NCBI GenBank assembly: GCA_013396755.1
Contig: VWZF01007074.1
Location: 66,674-130,673 of the forward strand
Direction of reading: 5' to 3'
DNA from: Sclerurus mexicanus
Lineage: Eukaryota > Chordata > Aves > Passeriformes > Furnariidae
Length of the DNA stretch: 64,000 nt
A program made the translations under genes and the position numbers. Numbering within the stretch: the stretch's first letter is position 1; every line of letters begins with the position of its first letter. Below the pieces are notes generated by a model. The model was given only the letters and a program-made list of their open reading frames with translations. It was not told the DNA's origin and searched no databases. Below, piece after piece: positions 25,461 through 37,737 of this stretch.

Positions 25461-28204
25461 CTTTGTGGATAGAAAGAATTGTATTCATGGAAAATCCCAG
25501 AAAAATAAACAATATTATTAAGTAGGCTGCATGAGAATGGAATACTTTTTTATATTTCCAAGTTCTGGAAAGATACTAAAATCATTTGTTTTTTAAGAAC
25601 AGTTTACTGGAAGGAACATTTACAAGGAGAGGTAAAAGTCCTGGTTATTAGAAATGCCAGCTGAAAAAGCTCTATTATTTCCTAATGACATTAGTCAAAA
25701 TATTCAGGTTTTATTACATTTATAGGCAATGCACGCAGCTGACCAGTTTTAAAAAGGAGTCATAGTTTAAATTTGGACCATTCATACTTGATTTACTATA
25801 CAAAAGGAGTTCTATTTTATTGTTCTTTTGTACATAACAACCTTCCATGAAGAAGACTAGAAGGTAACATATTTTGATTATGGAGGTTTTGGAGAAAAAA
25901 GGATAATTCTTTCCCTGGGAAGTCCTAGTATTTATGTTTATTGAAACTTTTGAGCAGACTCAGTCATGCCCTGAGAAAATGTAAGGGCATACCAAGAAAA
26001 CACCATATAATTTTATTTTTTTATTTAATTGATGCAAAAGCAAGAGACAAAACAAGAAGGGACAGCTGGAGAAGGAAAACTTCACAGTCCACCTTGGAAG
26101 ATCCTTTCACCTATTCTCTCCATGTTCTCAAAGCCCTACACAAGCCTCCTCCTTTATGGACAAAGGAATTATTTGCTGGCACCCATCCTGAGGCCTATGG
26201 GTAGAAATGGCAGGAGAAGATTTCAAACTCCATAACTGGTCAGGTGAGGGGTACTGACTTACAACAGTGATGAAGAACCACAATAGCACGTCTTTAATAA
26301 GAACTTACACTGAGAAATCATCAATTACTGTCACCATTTAACTATTTTTCATCAGTGAAAGCAAGGTTTGAACTTAGCAATTTGTCTTTTCTGCCTTTTC
26401 AGATTTCACCAAGAAAGTTTCTCTCTGTTTAAATTTAAGTAATGCAGCAGCGAAGTGGAATCATATATCATGTTCATTCCATTTAGAGTGATTTATAACC
26501 TGAGCTGAAAATTAAATAAAATTGCTCTATATTTAACAAGTACTGATACCAGTTTAACTTTTGCATAAGCTAATTCTTGCTCCCAATAGGTTGAATTGAA
26601 TTCTATTTTCCACTTTATTGACCTTTTAAAATACCCATCGTGATTAGTAATCAGAGGAGGTTCTTTTTTTTTTTCAGACAAGGCTGAAACTGTGCCCACA
26701 CAAATTGTCTATTATTCTAAAGAGGGACCTCGTTAATTCATTTTCCAAAAGCAAGCTTTTGTATTATCTTTATAAAAAATCCAAACAAACAGTAATTAAT
26801 CTATTTCATCATTTAACTGTGTTTTGTATTCTGTTACTGGATGCCACTGGTGTTATGATGCTCTGAAGAATGGAGATATGTGTGTTTTATATATCTGAGC
26901 AGCATCAGTAACTGGAATGACAGTAGTCATTGAATTAGAAGCTAAAGCCTGGTTAAACAGACCCTGAGAAGGCACATAGATGGATTGCAGCCAGACAGAT
27001 TACCTTTTACTCTTATACTATCATATGAAGTACATATAAAAAATCATTAATGGACATCTTTAACTTTATTTTGTCATAGATGAATGCTGTACAACAACAT
27101 TTAAATTAAAAGAATTCTCTTTTTTTTTTTTGGTTGGGGTTTTTTTGTTTGGTTTTTGGGTTGTTTTTTTGTTGCGGGGGGGGGGGGGTAATGTCTTAGA
27201 AGCACAGGATCCTGGACGCCAACAGAAAGATCCACTTGATGAATATTTGGTGAATGTCAGCATGCTTATGTCCAAGGAAGGATTCTGATTTCCCTTGTGT
27301 TCTTTTACTTCTAGCACATTTAAAGTAGCAGACAAAGGTTCTTTTCCTGTTCTTCTTTTTCCCCTCCTACCAATCCATGTTTACAACTACTTTGCATCAG
27401 GCTCATGAAAACAAACAAACAAACAAGTCAACCCATCTCAAGACCCAGTCAGTAGTCTGATTCTTTCTTATTTTAGAAGAGGTTTATATATATACAAAAG
27501 TAGCTTAAGAAGTATTATTTTCTCATTTAACTGTAATGGATAGATTTTACATAGAGGAAAAAACATAACTTTGCAAGTAACAGTTGCATTTTCTTTTTTA
27601 GGATGACATCTCTACCTGCCAGATATGTAGAACAAGAACAGCATTACCAAAATAATAACTAAGACATTCCTTCCGAAGTAATTTTGTTATTTGAATGTTC
27701 CTAGAGGTTTTTTCAGAGACTTTTAAGGTCAGAGTGGTTTGGAAACCCTATGTATACAAGTTTGGTGTGTTGTACAGCTTTAGTAGTAAAGTTTGCATCT
27801 TTCATTGTTTTAATTTTTCTGATTTCCAGACTGAAAGTGTGTTTACTTTCCACGGACTATTGACCTCATTTCTTTGACTCATTGTTCTCCAGTGTTGCCA
27901 TGAGCTGTGGACTGACAGGTGCTTGACGTGCATGAGGCAGTTTCACATTTTCTGCTTTTCCAAACAATCTTGAAAATAGCCAACACTCATCCTCACAACC
28001 CTTAAGTGGCTTTTAGACAAATCACCACCATCTGAAAGAAAAACCTACCAGGTCTGCTTAAGCACTACATGAATGACAAGTATAATGAGCCCAGAATAAG
28101 AGCTTACTCACTCAGTTAATAGACACACTGAAGAGGTCTTTTTATTAATCTAGGTAGCACATCAGGTGTATGTTCATATTCTCTGTAGGTTTAGCCATGT
28201 CTCC
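25461..28204. other. Unassigned DNA, no gene seen
   Basis: This is AT-rich unique sequence with no gene or nameable mobile element. It contains a T run near 26,665, the T/G tract listed separately at 27,118-27,190, and an (AAAC) run at about 27,408-27,426. Confidence 0.5.
27118..27190 (+). repeat. T/G-rich low-complexity tract ending in a long G run
   Basis: A run of T, then TTGG and TTTG units, closing with GCGGGGGGGGGGGGT. On the other strand it is the A/C-rich type of tract seen elsewhere in the window. The G run of about a dozen bases is likely to be unstable in copying and sequencing. Confidence 0.85.
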
Positions 28205-28226
28205 TTTAGAATCACAGAATCATTTC
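28205..28226 (-). mobile_element. Possible CR1 3'-tail remnant
   Basis: On the minus strand this reads ATGATTCTGTGATTCTAAAG, the terminal motif of a CR1 element, and it closely resembles the terminus of the CR1 at 28,930. It sits just past the point where the ITPRIPL1-like homology stops. A very short CR1 tail may therefore mark the truncation of that pseudogene, although only about 20 bases support it. Confidence 0.35.
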
Positions 28227-28929
28227 TATATGCTTCTGTACTTCTATGCTTGAAGGTTCAGCTGGGCCAGCAGAAACTACCCAAGCCCTGATTGTTCTGA
28301 GCTCGTCTTGACCTGCTGGCTGCTGACTACTCAAGGCTCACGTAGGCACCCGAGCTGCCCTGCTGCACTGCAAAAGCCATCTCAGTAATGATCTGCATCC
28401 CAGAGGTGTCTGTCAGCTGGAATCTGCAGGATCTGCAGGAGGGCAGCACTGTGAGCTGGCAGTGGTATGACAGAAGCAAAAGCAGTCAGGCTGATGCCAC
28501 CAACATTTGCACCCAGCAGGTGACTTTCTCCACATACAAGGAGTTGCCTGTGCACAGGGTGTCCAGGAGGTACCAGTCCTGATCACTCAGGAGCTGATCA
28601 CCAGAGGGGTGGAGAAAACATGATGTCTTCCCCAGCAGCTGTTCCCTCTAGCACATGCATTCCAGCACCACGTGGATGTGGGAGCCACTTGCTGGCAGGT
28701 GTACTGTGGTGTCCAGGCTGAAGGAGTGCCCAGTGAGGGTGGCTGTGGGATCATGAGCAGGCGGTAGTTGATGCTGTTCTCTTGGATGCTCCAGGCTTTG
28801 GAGGTGCTCTCTATCCCAGTGGGTGCAACTACAGCATGAAGTTCCTCTTGGAAAACACTCAGCAGGTACCAAGGAGGTCACTCATCAGTTCCTTCAGTTG
28901 CTCACTCATGTTGGGCAGGTTTTGCTTTA

Positions 28930-29090
28930 GAATCACAGAATAGTTGGTGTTGGAACAAGTGTGTTAAAGTCCATCTAGTCTGACCCCTCTGCCCTAGCCC
29001 TGCAATGAGCAGGGACATTCTCAACTAGATCAGGTAGCTGACAGGCCCATCCAGTCTTACCTTGACTATGTCCATCAGCGATGGGGTTGG
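28930..29090 (-). mobile_element. CR1 LINE 3' fragment inserted in the pseudogene
   Basis: Minus-strand CR1 3' end. From the upstream side it reads CCAACCCCATCGCTG, ACTGGATGGGCCTG, CTGATCTAGTTGAGAATGTC and a TCAGACTAGATGGAC block, ending ACTATTCTGTGATTCT at 28,930. It is about 160 bases long and has no coding capacity. It lies between the charged linker and the core domain of the ITPRIPL1-like pseudogene, in the same orientation, and replaces or displaces a short piece of that gene. It therefore inserted after the gene copy arose. The pseudogene's open frame runs on into the CR1, so part of an apparent 181-codon frame (29,025-29,570) is CR1 and not gene sequence. Confidence 0.8.
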
Positions 29091-29099
29091 CACAGCCAA

Positions 29100-29230
29100 A
29101 GAGCTGACACTTCTGCCTGCACCCTTGGGCTTCTGCTCTTTGGCTGCCTTCTGGCTGCAGGAGCTCTCCTGCTCCCTAGCCTTCTCCTTGGTGCTGGAGT
29201 TCTGCTCCTTGGCCTTCTCTTTGGTGTGGG
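29100..29230 (-). repeat. Imperfect ~33-bp coding repeats in the pseudogene linker
   Basis: The charged linker of the ITPRIPL1-like relic is built from about four diverged 33-bp units encoding variants of TKEKAKEQNSS (TKEKAKEQNSS, TKEKAREQESS, SQKAAKEQKP and a partial copy upstream). The linker of this protein family varies in length, and internal repeats like these could explain that by slippage. Confidence 0.6.
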
Positions 29231-29420
29231 AGCTCACCTGATCATTGGCCTCCTTTCTGCTGGACTTTTCCTGCTCCCTGTGTCTGGCAGAGGCATGTTT
29301 CCTTCTCCTGGCCAGCCAGAAGCCTGCAGTGAGCAGGTCCAGGGCTGCTGCAGGGCTCCAGAACAGCCAATGTTGTTGCAGGGCAGAAAGGAGCAGGGCT
29401 TCCGTAGGACATGCACTTGG

Positions 29421-30440
29421 CAGATTTAGATTTGAAATTGCTGAGGTGCATTCTTGGCAGCACATGGAATTCTGTGCTTGATACTCAGGTGGTCTCAGTC
29501 TTTGGACAGTCCCCACCTGAGCTGAGTTAGTGCATAGAAATGGTACGTTTACTATGGAAAAACACTCCACCTTCCCTAAAAATCTCCCCCAAACTAGGGT
29601 TTATTTATAGGGACAAGTATCTTAGAACTCAAAATGATCTTATTTCAGAAACAGAAAATTAAGCTCAGTAAAGGAACCTTCACATAGAATCAAATTTCAA
29701 ATCCCTAAAACTTGAAATCTCAGTTTCCAGGCTGTACATTTCTACCACTGTGAACAAATAATAATAGTCTCAGGCCAATCTTGACAAAGTTAACAATGTG
29801 GTACATCCACCAGACAGTCCTCGGGGGAATCCTGAGTCTGCTTCAGTAATTCCTAAGACAACTGAGAACTACGCATTTGAATTTTTAATCCAATTTCTCA
29901 ACACGTTTGATATTCTGGATACCCGACGATTTTATGAATCAGAGAATGCACGTGAATCTAATTCAGCTGAATGTCGTTCCCTGCTGCCATATCGGATAGA
30001 TACTTTTCTAGCTCTTGACTACCATGATCTTGATGCATCATTCCATACAAAAGAGCTACACTGCATTAAACACCATTGTGACAGAGCTGGATGAAGGAAT
30101 GGGTTAAAGAAAGCTGTTCTTTTCCACTTAGGGAAAGTGGAAGGAAAATGCCCAAGGAGAACACAGGTATCTTTGCAGCTCCAGGACTGGAATTCCCTGA
30201 AAAGTGCTATGCAGATCCAGTTTTTCACCTGCACAGACCCATTGCCCCTGCTCCAGAGAAAGTGGTGACTCATGACCAGCCTGTGGAGTCAGTGCCAAAA
30301 CCTCACCATTGACCGTCAACGGGAACTCCACGACATCAGCTCCAGCTTCTCACCTCTAATTTTTCTTTGCCCTGTGTGTGTCCATCCCAAAGCTGAATCA
30401 AGAATGAATGTGAACTAGAGACCCTCTTTCTGATACTCTT
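29421..30440. other. Unassigned DNA with a CpG-bearing, partly open patch
   Basis: I recognise no gene or repeat family. Positions 29,798-30,094 stay open for 98 codons on the plus strand, and 30,091-30,312 for 73 codons in another frame. The patch has more CpG dinucleotides (for example near 29,910-30,000) than its AT-rich surroundings, which could mean a younger or constrained sequence. It lies just upstream of the broken ITPRIPL1-like copy on that gene's strand, so it might be old 5' flanking sequence carried with it. No promoter or splice structure is clear. Confidence 0.3.
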
Positions 30441-30508
30441 GCTCTATATGACATATATATGATATCATATATATCATATATATATCATAAAGCTCTATAT
30501 CATATCTC
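30441..30508. repeat. AT-rich palindromic tract
   Basis: Alternating ATATAT and GATATCATATATATCATAT units form overlapping inverted repeats, framed by two copies of GCTCTATAT (30,441 and 30,492). It directly precedes the TAGA microsatellite. Such tracts can extrude hairpins and often accompany unstable microsatellites. Confidence 0.8.
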
Positions 30509-30513
30509 TACCA

Positions 30514-30514
<1 letters not shown>

Positions 30515-30596
<82 letters not shown>
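30515..30596 (+). repeat. (TAGA)n microsatellite, perfect, ~20.5 units
   Basis: An uninterrupted run of 82 bases of the tetranucleotide TAGA/GATA. The length and purity predict high length polymorphism between individuals. Confidence 0.98.
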
Positions 30597-33500
30597 TCAT
30601 AGGAGAAACTCTCCTTACTTACATAAATTCATCAAATCATATCCACACAGGCAGAAATGTTAAAAGTCACAGAGGAAAATATTGTAAAATAAAATTTGGC
30701 AGAATGACTCAAAATGCTTGAGTGCACATTTCTGATGACTGGCCATACAATCACCAAAAAAGTAGTTCTGAGTCTCCACACATGTCTGGGAAGAGACATG
30801 TATGGGTAACAAATGGGGTCAGGGCTTGGTCCAAATTCTGCTCTGAGTTCAGAGACCTTCAACACACAAACATGAAAGTAAAGTAATTTCAAGTTCCATT
30901 AGTAGAATAGGTAAAAATCAATGATCTATGATATGGAGGGCAAAAACAGCTGAGAAATTATACTTTTGAGGTTATAATATACAATGAAAAGTAAAAAACA
31001 TGCAGCCTGTTTAAAGATTATTTAACAATGTGTCTTAGAATGTGGTGGTTTGGGAATTGAGTTTTGGGAAAATCACTAGATGCTTAAACAAGAATTTCCT
31101 CCCTTTTTTTCTTTAAGTAGCTGCAAATTCCTTCCCAGTTTTGTCCCTAGACTCCTAAAAGCTACAATTAGCTCAGGCTTTTTAAAAAGGTAATGAGAAT
31201 CGATCAGTTTTATTATACAAGCTTACAGATTTTTACTTGAATTAGGGCGATTCAGAGCAGTTGTTCAAGAGCAAATATCACAATTTATTCTCACTGGTAA
31301 CAAAGAAAACAATTCTCAAGGCATGTTTTGTAAGTATTGCATTCTCTCTCCCCAGTATATGCTTGTTCTCTGGATGTTCTAATGAGCTGAACATCATCCA
31401 CTAACAGCTTGTGCCATTATTTGCTAGTTCTTGGGTCTTCTCTCAGACATGAACTTTCCATACTGAAGATTTATTTTCTTTCTTCTGTTGGGATATAATT
31501 ATTAGGAGTTCTCATTTACAGTTTTGTTCTTGCTGGTATGGTCAGAACAATCCTATCCAGCACGCTTTTGCAAGTATATTTTAGGCCTGTTTTCGTTAAG
31601 TAGCAAAGACAGCCAGTGAAATAATCATCATCCTCCCCCATCCCACTTCAATTAGGGAAATTTTTAATTGTTCCCTTACCCCATCTCCAACCTATTGTGC
31701 ACTTCCTAGCTGCTAACGGATGTATGCAAGGGCTGTGCAAGGTTTTCTCTTGATAGATTATTGCACTTTCCACCGTTCAATGCCTGTAGATTGTGCATAA
31801 ATGCAGCAAACCTCCCACGGCAAACATGACACACCTACATACAGCAAATACTGCAGAGGGATCAGCAGTACAAATAGTTGCAGGAGATTTCCATTTTTCA
31901 GTGTGACTTTGCCATTCTCTCCACAATCTAAAGAATGTCTGGCACTGGTAGACAATTGTTTCTTATCTACCCGAAGCTTCTGGTTTTAGTCCATCAGAGG
32001 TACACTGGAACTCCAGACAAGGGTTTATTTAGAATTTCCCTGAATAGAAACCTGTGCCACATGGTATAACTTTGAAGCTGGGCCTAACTTGTAAATCAGC
32101 CCTTCTTTGTATGGTGGTTTTGGACATGAACTTTTAGGGATTGCTGCCAGCCTTGTTTGTCCTTCATTTCTGGAGATACAAAGCTGCATTTTCCAGGGAC
32201 TCAAGAGGCAACAAGGCCAGCTGAACACTTGTATGTTGAGTCATGAGAACATTATTTATTATCCACTATCAAAATGCTCAGTCATGGTCTGGTCTTTGTG
32301 TAGCAGAACCAGAAATAAAAGGTGCTTCTGCCTGTCTATGGTGACAGGATTCCTGTTCACACAGGAATATGTGGATGGGGTTTGGTCATGTCATAAAAGA
32401 TGACGAAAAATATCAAAGGGTAATTACTGGTGTCCTAAACACGAGTGTGAGGCACAAAAACAAAGGATACAAAAACCCCTATAAAAACAAAGAAAGAAAA
32501 AAGAAGCAAAAACCAAAACACGAAAGACCCCCATCAGATTAAGTTTCTGGGTATTAATAACTCTCCTGCAAAGAAATTTTTAAAACTTTAATTAGAACTT
32601 TTTTTTCCTCCTTTTAAAGTAGTCTGTAAAGAAAAAAATATAGTTAGAACTAGTGGTATCTTTCAAGTCACAGCAAGGACATAATTAATAATTAGAAACC
32701 AGTAGTGTTAGCTCCTTAGTAAGCATCGTTTAGGTTATTCTAATATATATGCAACAAAGAAACAGCCAACAAAAGTGATGTAAAGGCCTGGAACTTATTA
32801 TCCGCTGAAGATCCACAGGATACTGGGATCTCTATTTTTAACTCATGCACATAAATTTTAAGACAGGCTACTCCAAAGCAGAAAACATGTCTGCAAAGAT
32901 CTGTGCTGGTCTCACTGTCTCTGAGCATCCTGAAGTGCACCCAGAACAGTCTGTGATTCTGTGTGTGTTCCTGAATACCAGTCCCACTGGGAATATGCCA
33001 TTACACAGTCCTTCCCAAATTCAGCACCAGATCTTGAGGCAGGGTTTTTTTGCCTATTTCTTGAGTAATCAGATAGATAGATGATTTCTCATGAAAGAGA
33101 ATTTCATTTATGCAAGCAACTAGCCAGCATCTCAGTGCAACTAACTTTGTATATAATGATATGACAAAACCAAATGATACCTTTTTCTTTTTTCTCCTTT
33201 TATATTTTCTTTATTATTATTATTTATTTATTTTAAGGATCATGCTAATAGAGAACAGACAAGTAGCACAGACGTTATACAACTGATTTGGTTCCAAATG
33301 AATCAATGCAAGTCTCACTCAGGACCTAGTGGGAAGATAAGATTAAAGTAGACTTGAAGAAAACATCTCGTATGATGGTTTCTACTAAAGTGAAGGAATT
33401 TCAGATGCAAACTGAATTTTCACACTTGTTATCTAGCCTATGCCATAATCCAAGATTGAATCAGCCAAGTTTGATTTAGTCTCAAAGTGAAGATGATGAA

Positions 33501-35373
33501 AATACCTGCAAGCAAATTCTACTGGAAGAAATAATATTTTTTCACATTTTTTGACTTAATTATATTTTTAGAATATGACAGCTACAACGACACTATTATT
33601 GTGCCTTTAAAAAGAGTTCTGCAAGTATATGCACACAGTCTTGGGAGGCAGAAGGAGTTAGCTGTGTTATTAATCATGTGTTATGTTCCAAAGACAAGTG
33701 GCTTTAAATTTAATTAACTGTTCAAACCAGAGAAAAAGTCTTCACTGGGGGTTTTAGGAGTATTTGGAAGCTTTTTCAGGCAATGTAGAATCATCTTTAG
33801 ATACAGAAACCAATATAGGTCTTGCCAACTTCTTCCAATCCTGATGATGTCTTGCTGTGCAATACATACTCGTATTGATCCTCCCTGACCTGAACATGGA
33901 GTTATTTTATACTGCTAATGCACCACATTGCTCTCAGCTGCTGGTGGATAACCTTTTCCTGGAAATACAAATTATCCCCATACTATTCCTGTGTCTAATT
34001 CCAACAATGATGGTTAATCACTTTGAATTACAGCTTTCAGCTGATACAACCCAAAGGACCTTTTACAAAATGATGCCAAGGCATTTTCTCCTGAACTCTG
34101 GAAGAAGGCAAGCAGCTTTGCTTTGCATTCCTAAGCAAGTCCCTCTCCTTCCATCACACACGCAGGACCATCTTGTTCTTGAGCTGGTGGCTGCTCTTCA
34201 GCCCAGTGGCAGAGAGGGTCCTGGAAGGATCAGCTCTTAGGAAAGCATGAGAGGGGAGTATGGCACCAAAGATTACCTCTGCTCTCATCTAAGAGGCTCC
34301 CAGGAAAAATCAAGCAGCAGACTGAAAAATTTTGAAAGGCAAAATTCCTTCGTCTAGCTCATTACTTGCTCAATATTCCCTCCTGCTTTGCAGGACTGGC
34401 TTCACTACCTGCCTGTCATTCAACTGGGGCTGCAGACCAGCATTTGTGTTTTGAGAGCAGGTCTCCAGTAAATCTAAGTCAATCTGCTCAGTCTCTTTAG
34501 CTTGTGGAAGGAAGGTGGAGACTGGGAGACTGTGGACTCATGTTGTGACCCATTGCCAGCCCTTGAGAAGCAAACATTGCATCTGCTGTTTTGGTGGTCT
34601 CTTGTAAAGCTGTTCATTTGCTTGACCAGACCCTGGTAGTGAGCATGTACATTTTCCCCTGATTTAAACTAGCCCCTGCCTACAAAATGCAAATAGAAAT
34701 GGTGATATTCATGTGAACCAGAGCTTCATGCCCATTGCCCAATTATTTATTTTTATACTGCCAATAACAGCTCTATCTAGGAAGAATCTTGTCAAAACTA
34801 ATCTATTCAAAATGCACACAAACAAAGCTTAAATAAATTAACAAATAAATGAAGAATCAGTCCCCCGGGTTTACAGCAGAAATCCTCCTCCATGCTGGGG
34901 ATACAAGTAACAAATCTATAGAGCAGCAGAAAAAAAAATAAAATAAAAAAAGGACCACTGACCTTAGAATGCATCAATACATTCTTTTTTGTTGTAGTTG
35001 TTGTCACTTCAAGTCTATTTCACAGTTACCAGTCACAATGATGACACTATCTTTTACAGCTACCAAACTATAACAGCATGGGAGTTCTGACCATCATTTT
35101 CTCCACAATCTTGCAGACTCAGGCCCTTTGGTGTGTTCCATGGATTTTGGTAAACTCTATGTAGTTTTTATTCCAGTGCGAAACTTTTTCTTGCTGTTTC
35201 TTGAGTTTATTTTTTGATTTTTACAGAGTTTATGCATAATTGGGTTCCTACTCACACTGGTTTGCACTTTTTAATTATCCTCTAACATGTCTGAGACAGT
35301 TCTTGCTTCCCAAGAACGAAGGCACTGATTCCTAAATACAATGTGTTCATGAATGGGATCAAGCACTAATCCA

Positions 35374-35394
35374 ATATTGAACATTGTTCAATAT
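35374..35394. repeat. Short perfect inverted repeat
   Basis: ATATTGAAC and GTTCAATAT, nine bases each around a three-base ATT loop. It is small enough to occur by chance in 64 kb of AT-rich DNA. Confidence 0.9.
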
Positions 35395-37712
35395 TCAGCA
35401 TGAAGTCTTGTCTCCAGGTGAGCACACAGACCTTCAGGTGACTCAGAGCACATCTGTTGTTTAATAGAAAATTCACTTCTTAATATTCTGCTGATGTGCA
35501 CTGGGTGTCAGGGAAACACTGGCTGGGTGCAGCAGCTCCAGTGGAGGTGTAACAGCCAAAATGCTGCTTCAGGACACAACTGTGGCTCTCTGCTTTAGAT
35601 CTTAATTAAGAGGCAATTCTAGTTCATAAGATATTCTACTGTAAGGCTGTTGATTTATTAGCAAGACATGCAGTAATGTGATTGAGTGTTCTTGTATACA
35701 GTGGATTAACTAGAAGTGTGTTGCACCAGGATGACTGAAAAATTGAATGCTTATCTTTTTCAGCCTTCTGCTGGAGTCCCTGGGTGAAACTTTCAATGGA
35801 TAATGCACCGAACTGCAGAACTGACATTTTCTATGATACAATCCTTCACAACAGTATTTTATATCTTTACATATAGTGGATTTCCTTTTTTTTCCCCTAC
35901 TTCAGGTTTGAAATCTAATGAAAGTGGCCAGAAATTTTCTGTTTGCAATAGGATGTGTGAGAAGAAAAACAAGTCCCCCAATACAGCAGTCATTCAAAAC
36001 TTTATTCTTTGTTAGAAATCAGTTTCCATTGTGGGCAAAGCTGTATTTGCTCTCAGAAAACGTAAGTAGACAGGTTTTTCCTTCCCCCACCTGTTACATT
36101 TAGGCTTGGCTTCAAGATGTCTAGGGATGAAAAATCTCATGGAATCAAGAGAAACCTCAGAAACAAAAGCCTCAGTATCCTTCCCTTCTGAGCAGAGACA
36201 CAAACACATATTTTCACTACTGTCAGTGAAGTGAGTTTGTAGCAGCTGGTGTTCCAGAGGTGCCTTCCCCAACAGATGCTCCAGGCTCCAGCAGAAAGGG
36301 ACTTCAAAACCAGCTTCCCAGCCTTTCACCTCATACTCATTACTTCAGTGACCACTACCCAGCCAAGAATGAGTCTTTGCAACTATCTCCAAACTCTGAG
36401 CTGGCCAAGACCTGCAGAGGAAGAAACTATTGATTATACTTCACTGATAGGAGCAGATGGCCACACCAGATTAAGAAAGGAAGGACACTGTGTCAGTATA
36501 GGTCCTCTGCTCCCCCTTTCGCTTCCTACTTAACTAACTTTTCAGCTCTTCCCAGGTGTTCTCTGGAGGGATTGCTGCACTCAGCCAGGCAGCTCTTCTA
36601 AGAATTCTTCTTTCTCTAAGATCATCTTTAGTAGCTGCCATCATGCTCTGATAAATGCTCTTCTTATGAGATACAGACAGGCTGTGCTGAAATCCATATT
36701 CAATATGTTTACAATATTGTTAATGGAAATTGGGAAGAAAATATAGATATGAGCATCACTACCATCACTTGGGAATAGTTAAAAATAAACTCTGTTGAAC
36801 CTTCCAAACCTACAGAATAGAATGAAGTCCCTTCTGGTCCTCCATCTTAACCAGTGGAAGGAATCTGGTGCTGCATTTATTGTACTGTCCAAAATTAATC
36901 TTCTGGTAATGGGCTAAACTCTAAGCTGACATTATTATGATGGAGCAACTGTCTCTGATAGTGCAATTCTTTATTCTCTTAATCAGAATATCAGTCTTGA
37001 TCCCTATGGAAAAATATTTTTGTCCAGCTTGCTGTCACAGAAGTAAAAGCAAGTTACTTATATTCATTCATAAGGACATTTCGGGTAAGGCAAATTGCCA
37101 CTGCAGGAGTTTGTGAGGGTTATTAAGGGATGAGATGGACTGTGAGCTTGGCTTGGCAGGCATCCCTCACTGCCTCTAGAAGACTCATGAGTGAGTGGGC
37201 TGGTACCCTGATGAAGAAAGGTCATGTGGAACAAGGTGATTTATTCAAGTGGATGCAGAGGAAATCCTCTGCAGGTGAAAGGTGAGGTTCAATGATTGAT
37301 TGAAATTGTTTGAAGGATTAATGTTAAGGTAGATGATGCCTTTGCCTTGACTACATCAAACAGAAGAGATCAGGAGTGCCAGCATGACTCTATCTTATTC
37401 CAACCTCTCTGCCCACTACTTTTGCTGATCTATCTCCCTTCTCCCTAGATCTCTCACAAAGTCCAGGGAGCAGCTTCTCTGAGGAGCAAAGACTTCTCAA
37501 GACTGAGACAAGTCTGAATTTTATTCTGCTCAGAAATAAGTGCAGTAGAATGGTTTTAGTCTGGGGCAGTTTTTCTCTGTGTTGCTTCTATTTCCTCTGA
37601 GAATAAAAGGGTAAAGAGTAATCTGCACCAGCTCCCTGCAAGATGCAGGACCAGGTATTTGATCAGTGTCTCCAACAAAGGACACGTATTAGACAATTGA
37701 GAAGAACTCACA

Positions 37713-37737
37713 GCCCATTACTGTGCAAGTAATGGGC
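37713..37737. repeat. Short perfect inverted repeat
   Basis: GCCCATTAC and GTAATGGGC, nine-base arms around a seven-base loop. It has no T run after it, and no gene nearby suggests a role. Confidence 0.9.

Larger units (their letters stand above)
28250..29420 (-). pseudogene. ITPRIPL1-like pseudogene, split by a CR1 insertion
   Basis: On the minus strand this is a decayed copy of an inositol 1,4,5-trisphosphate receptor-interacting protein-like gene. Intact members are single-pass membrane proteins with a nucleotidyltransferase-fold (Mab21-like) core. The N-terminal part (about 29,370-29,100) encodes a hydrophobic segment (LFWSPAAALDLLTAGFWLA) followed by RRRK and a charged K/E/S linker. After the CR1, homology resumes at about 28,925 with NLPNMSEQLKELMSDLLG. 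It then shows SINYRLLM, a frameshift near 28,735, GHSFSLDTT, HVVLECMC, REQLLGKTSCFLHHP, LLDTLCTGNSLYVEK, HCQLTVLPSCRSCRFQLT and AFAVQQGSSGAYVS. These blocks follow the family order. At least three in-frame stops (one at 28,648-28,650), a frameshift, a missing N-terminus and a missing C-terminal third make it non-functional. The family has many copies in songbirds. The match is from memory of the family, not from a search. Confidence 0.7.

Noticed and set aside
29025..29570. 181-codon minus-strand frame as an intact gene (longest in the window)
   Set aside because: Its C-terminal part is translated CR1 and its N-terminal part does not match the family. It is a chimera of pseudogene and LINE sequence.
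30515..30596. CRISPR-like array
   Set aside because: It is a 4-bp microsatellite with no spacers, in a vertebrate genome.
36012..36329. 105-codon minus-strand frame
   Set aside because: No recognisable domain, no splice or promoter context, and a length expected by chance in 64 kb.
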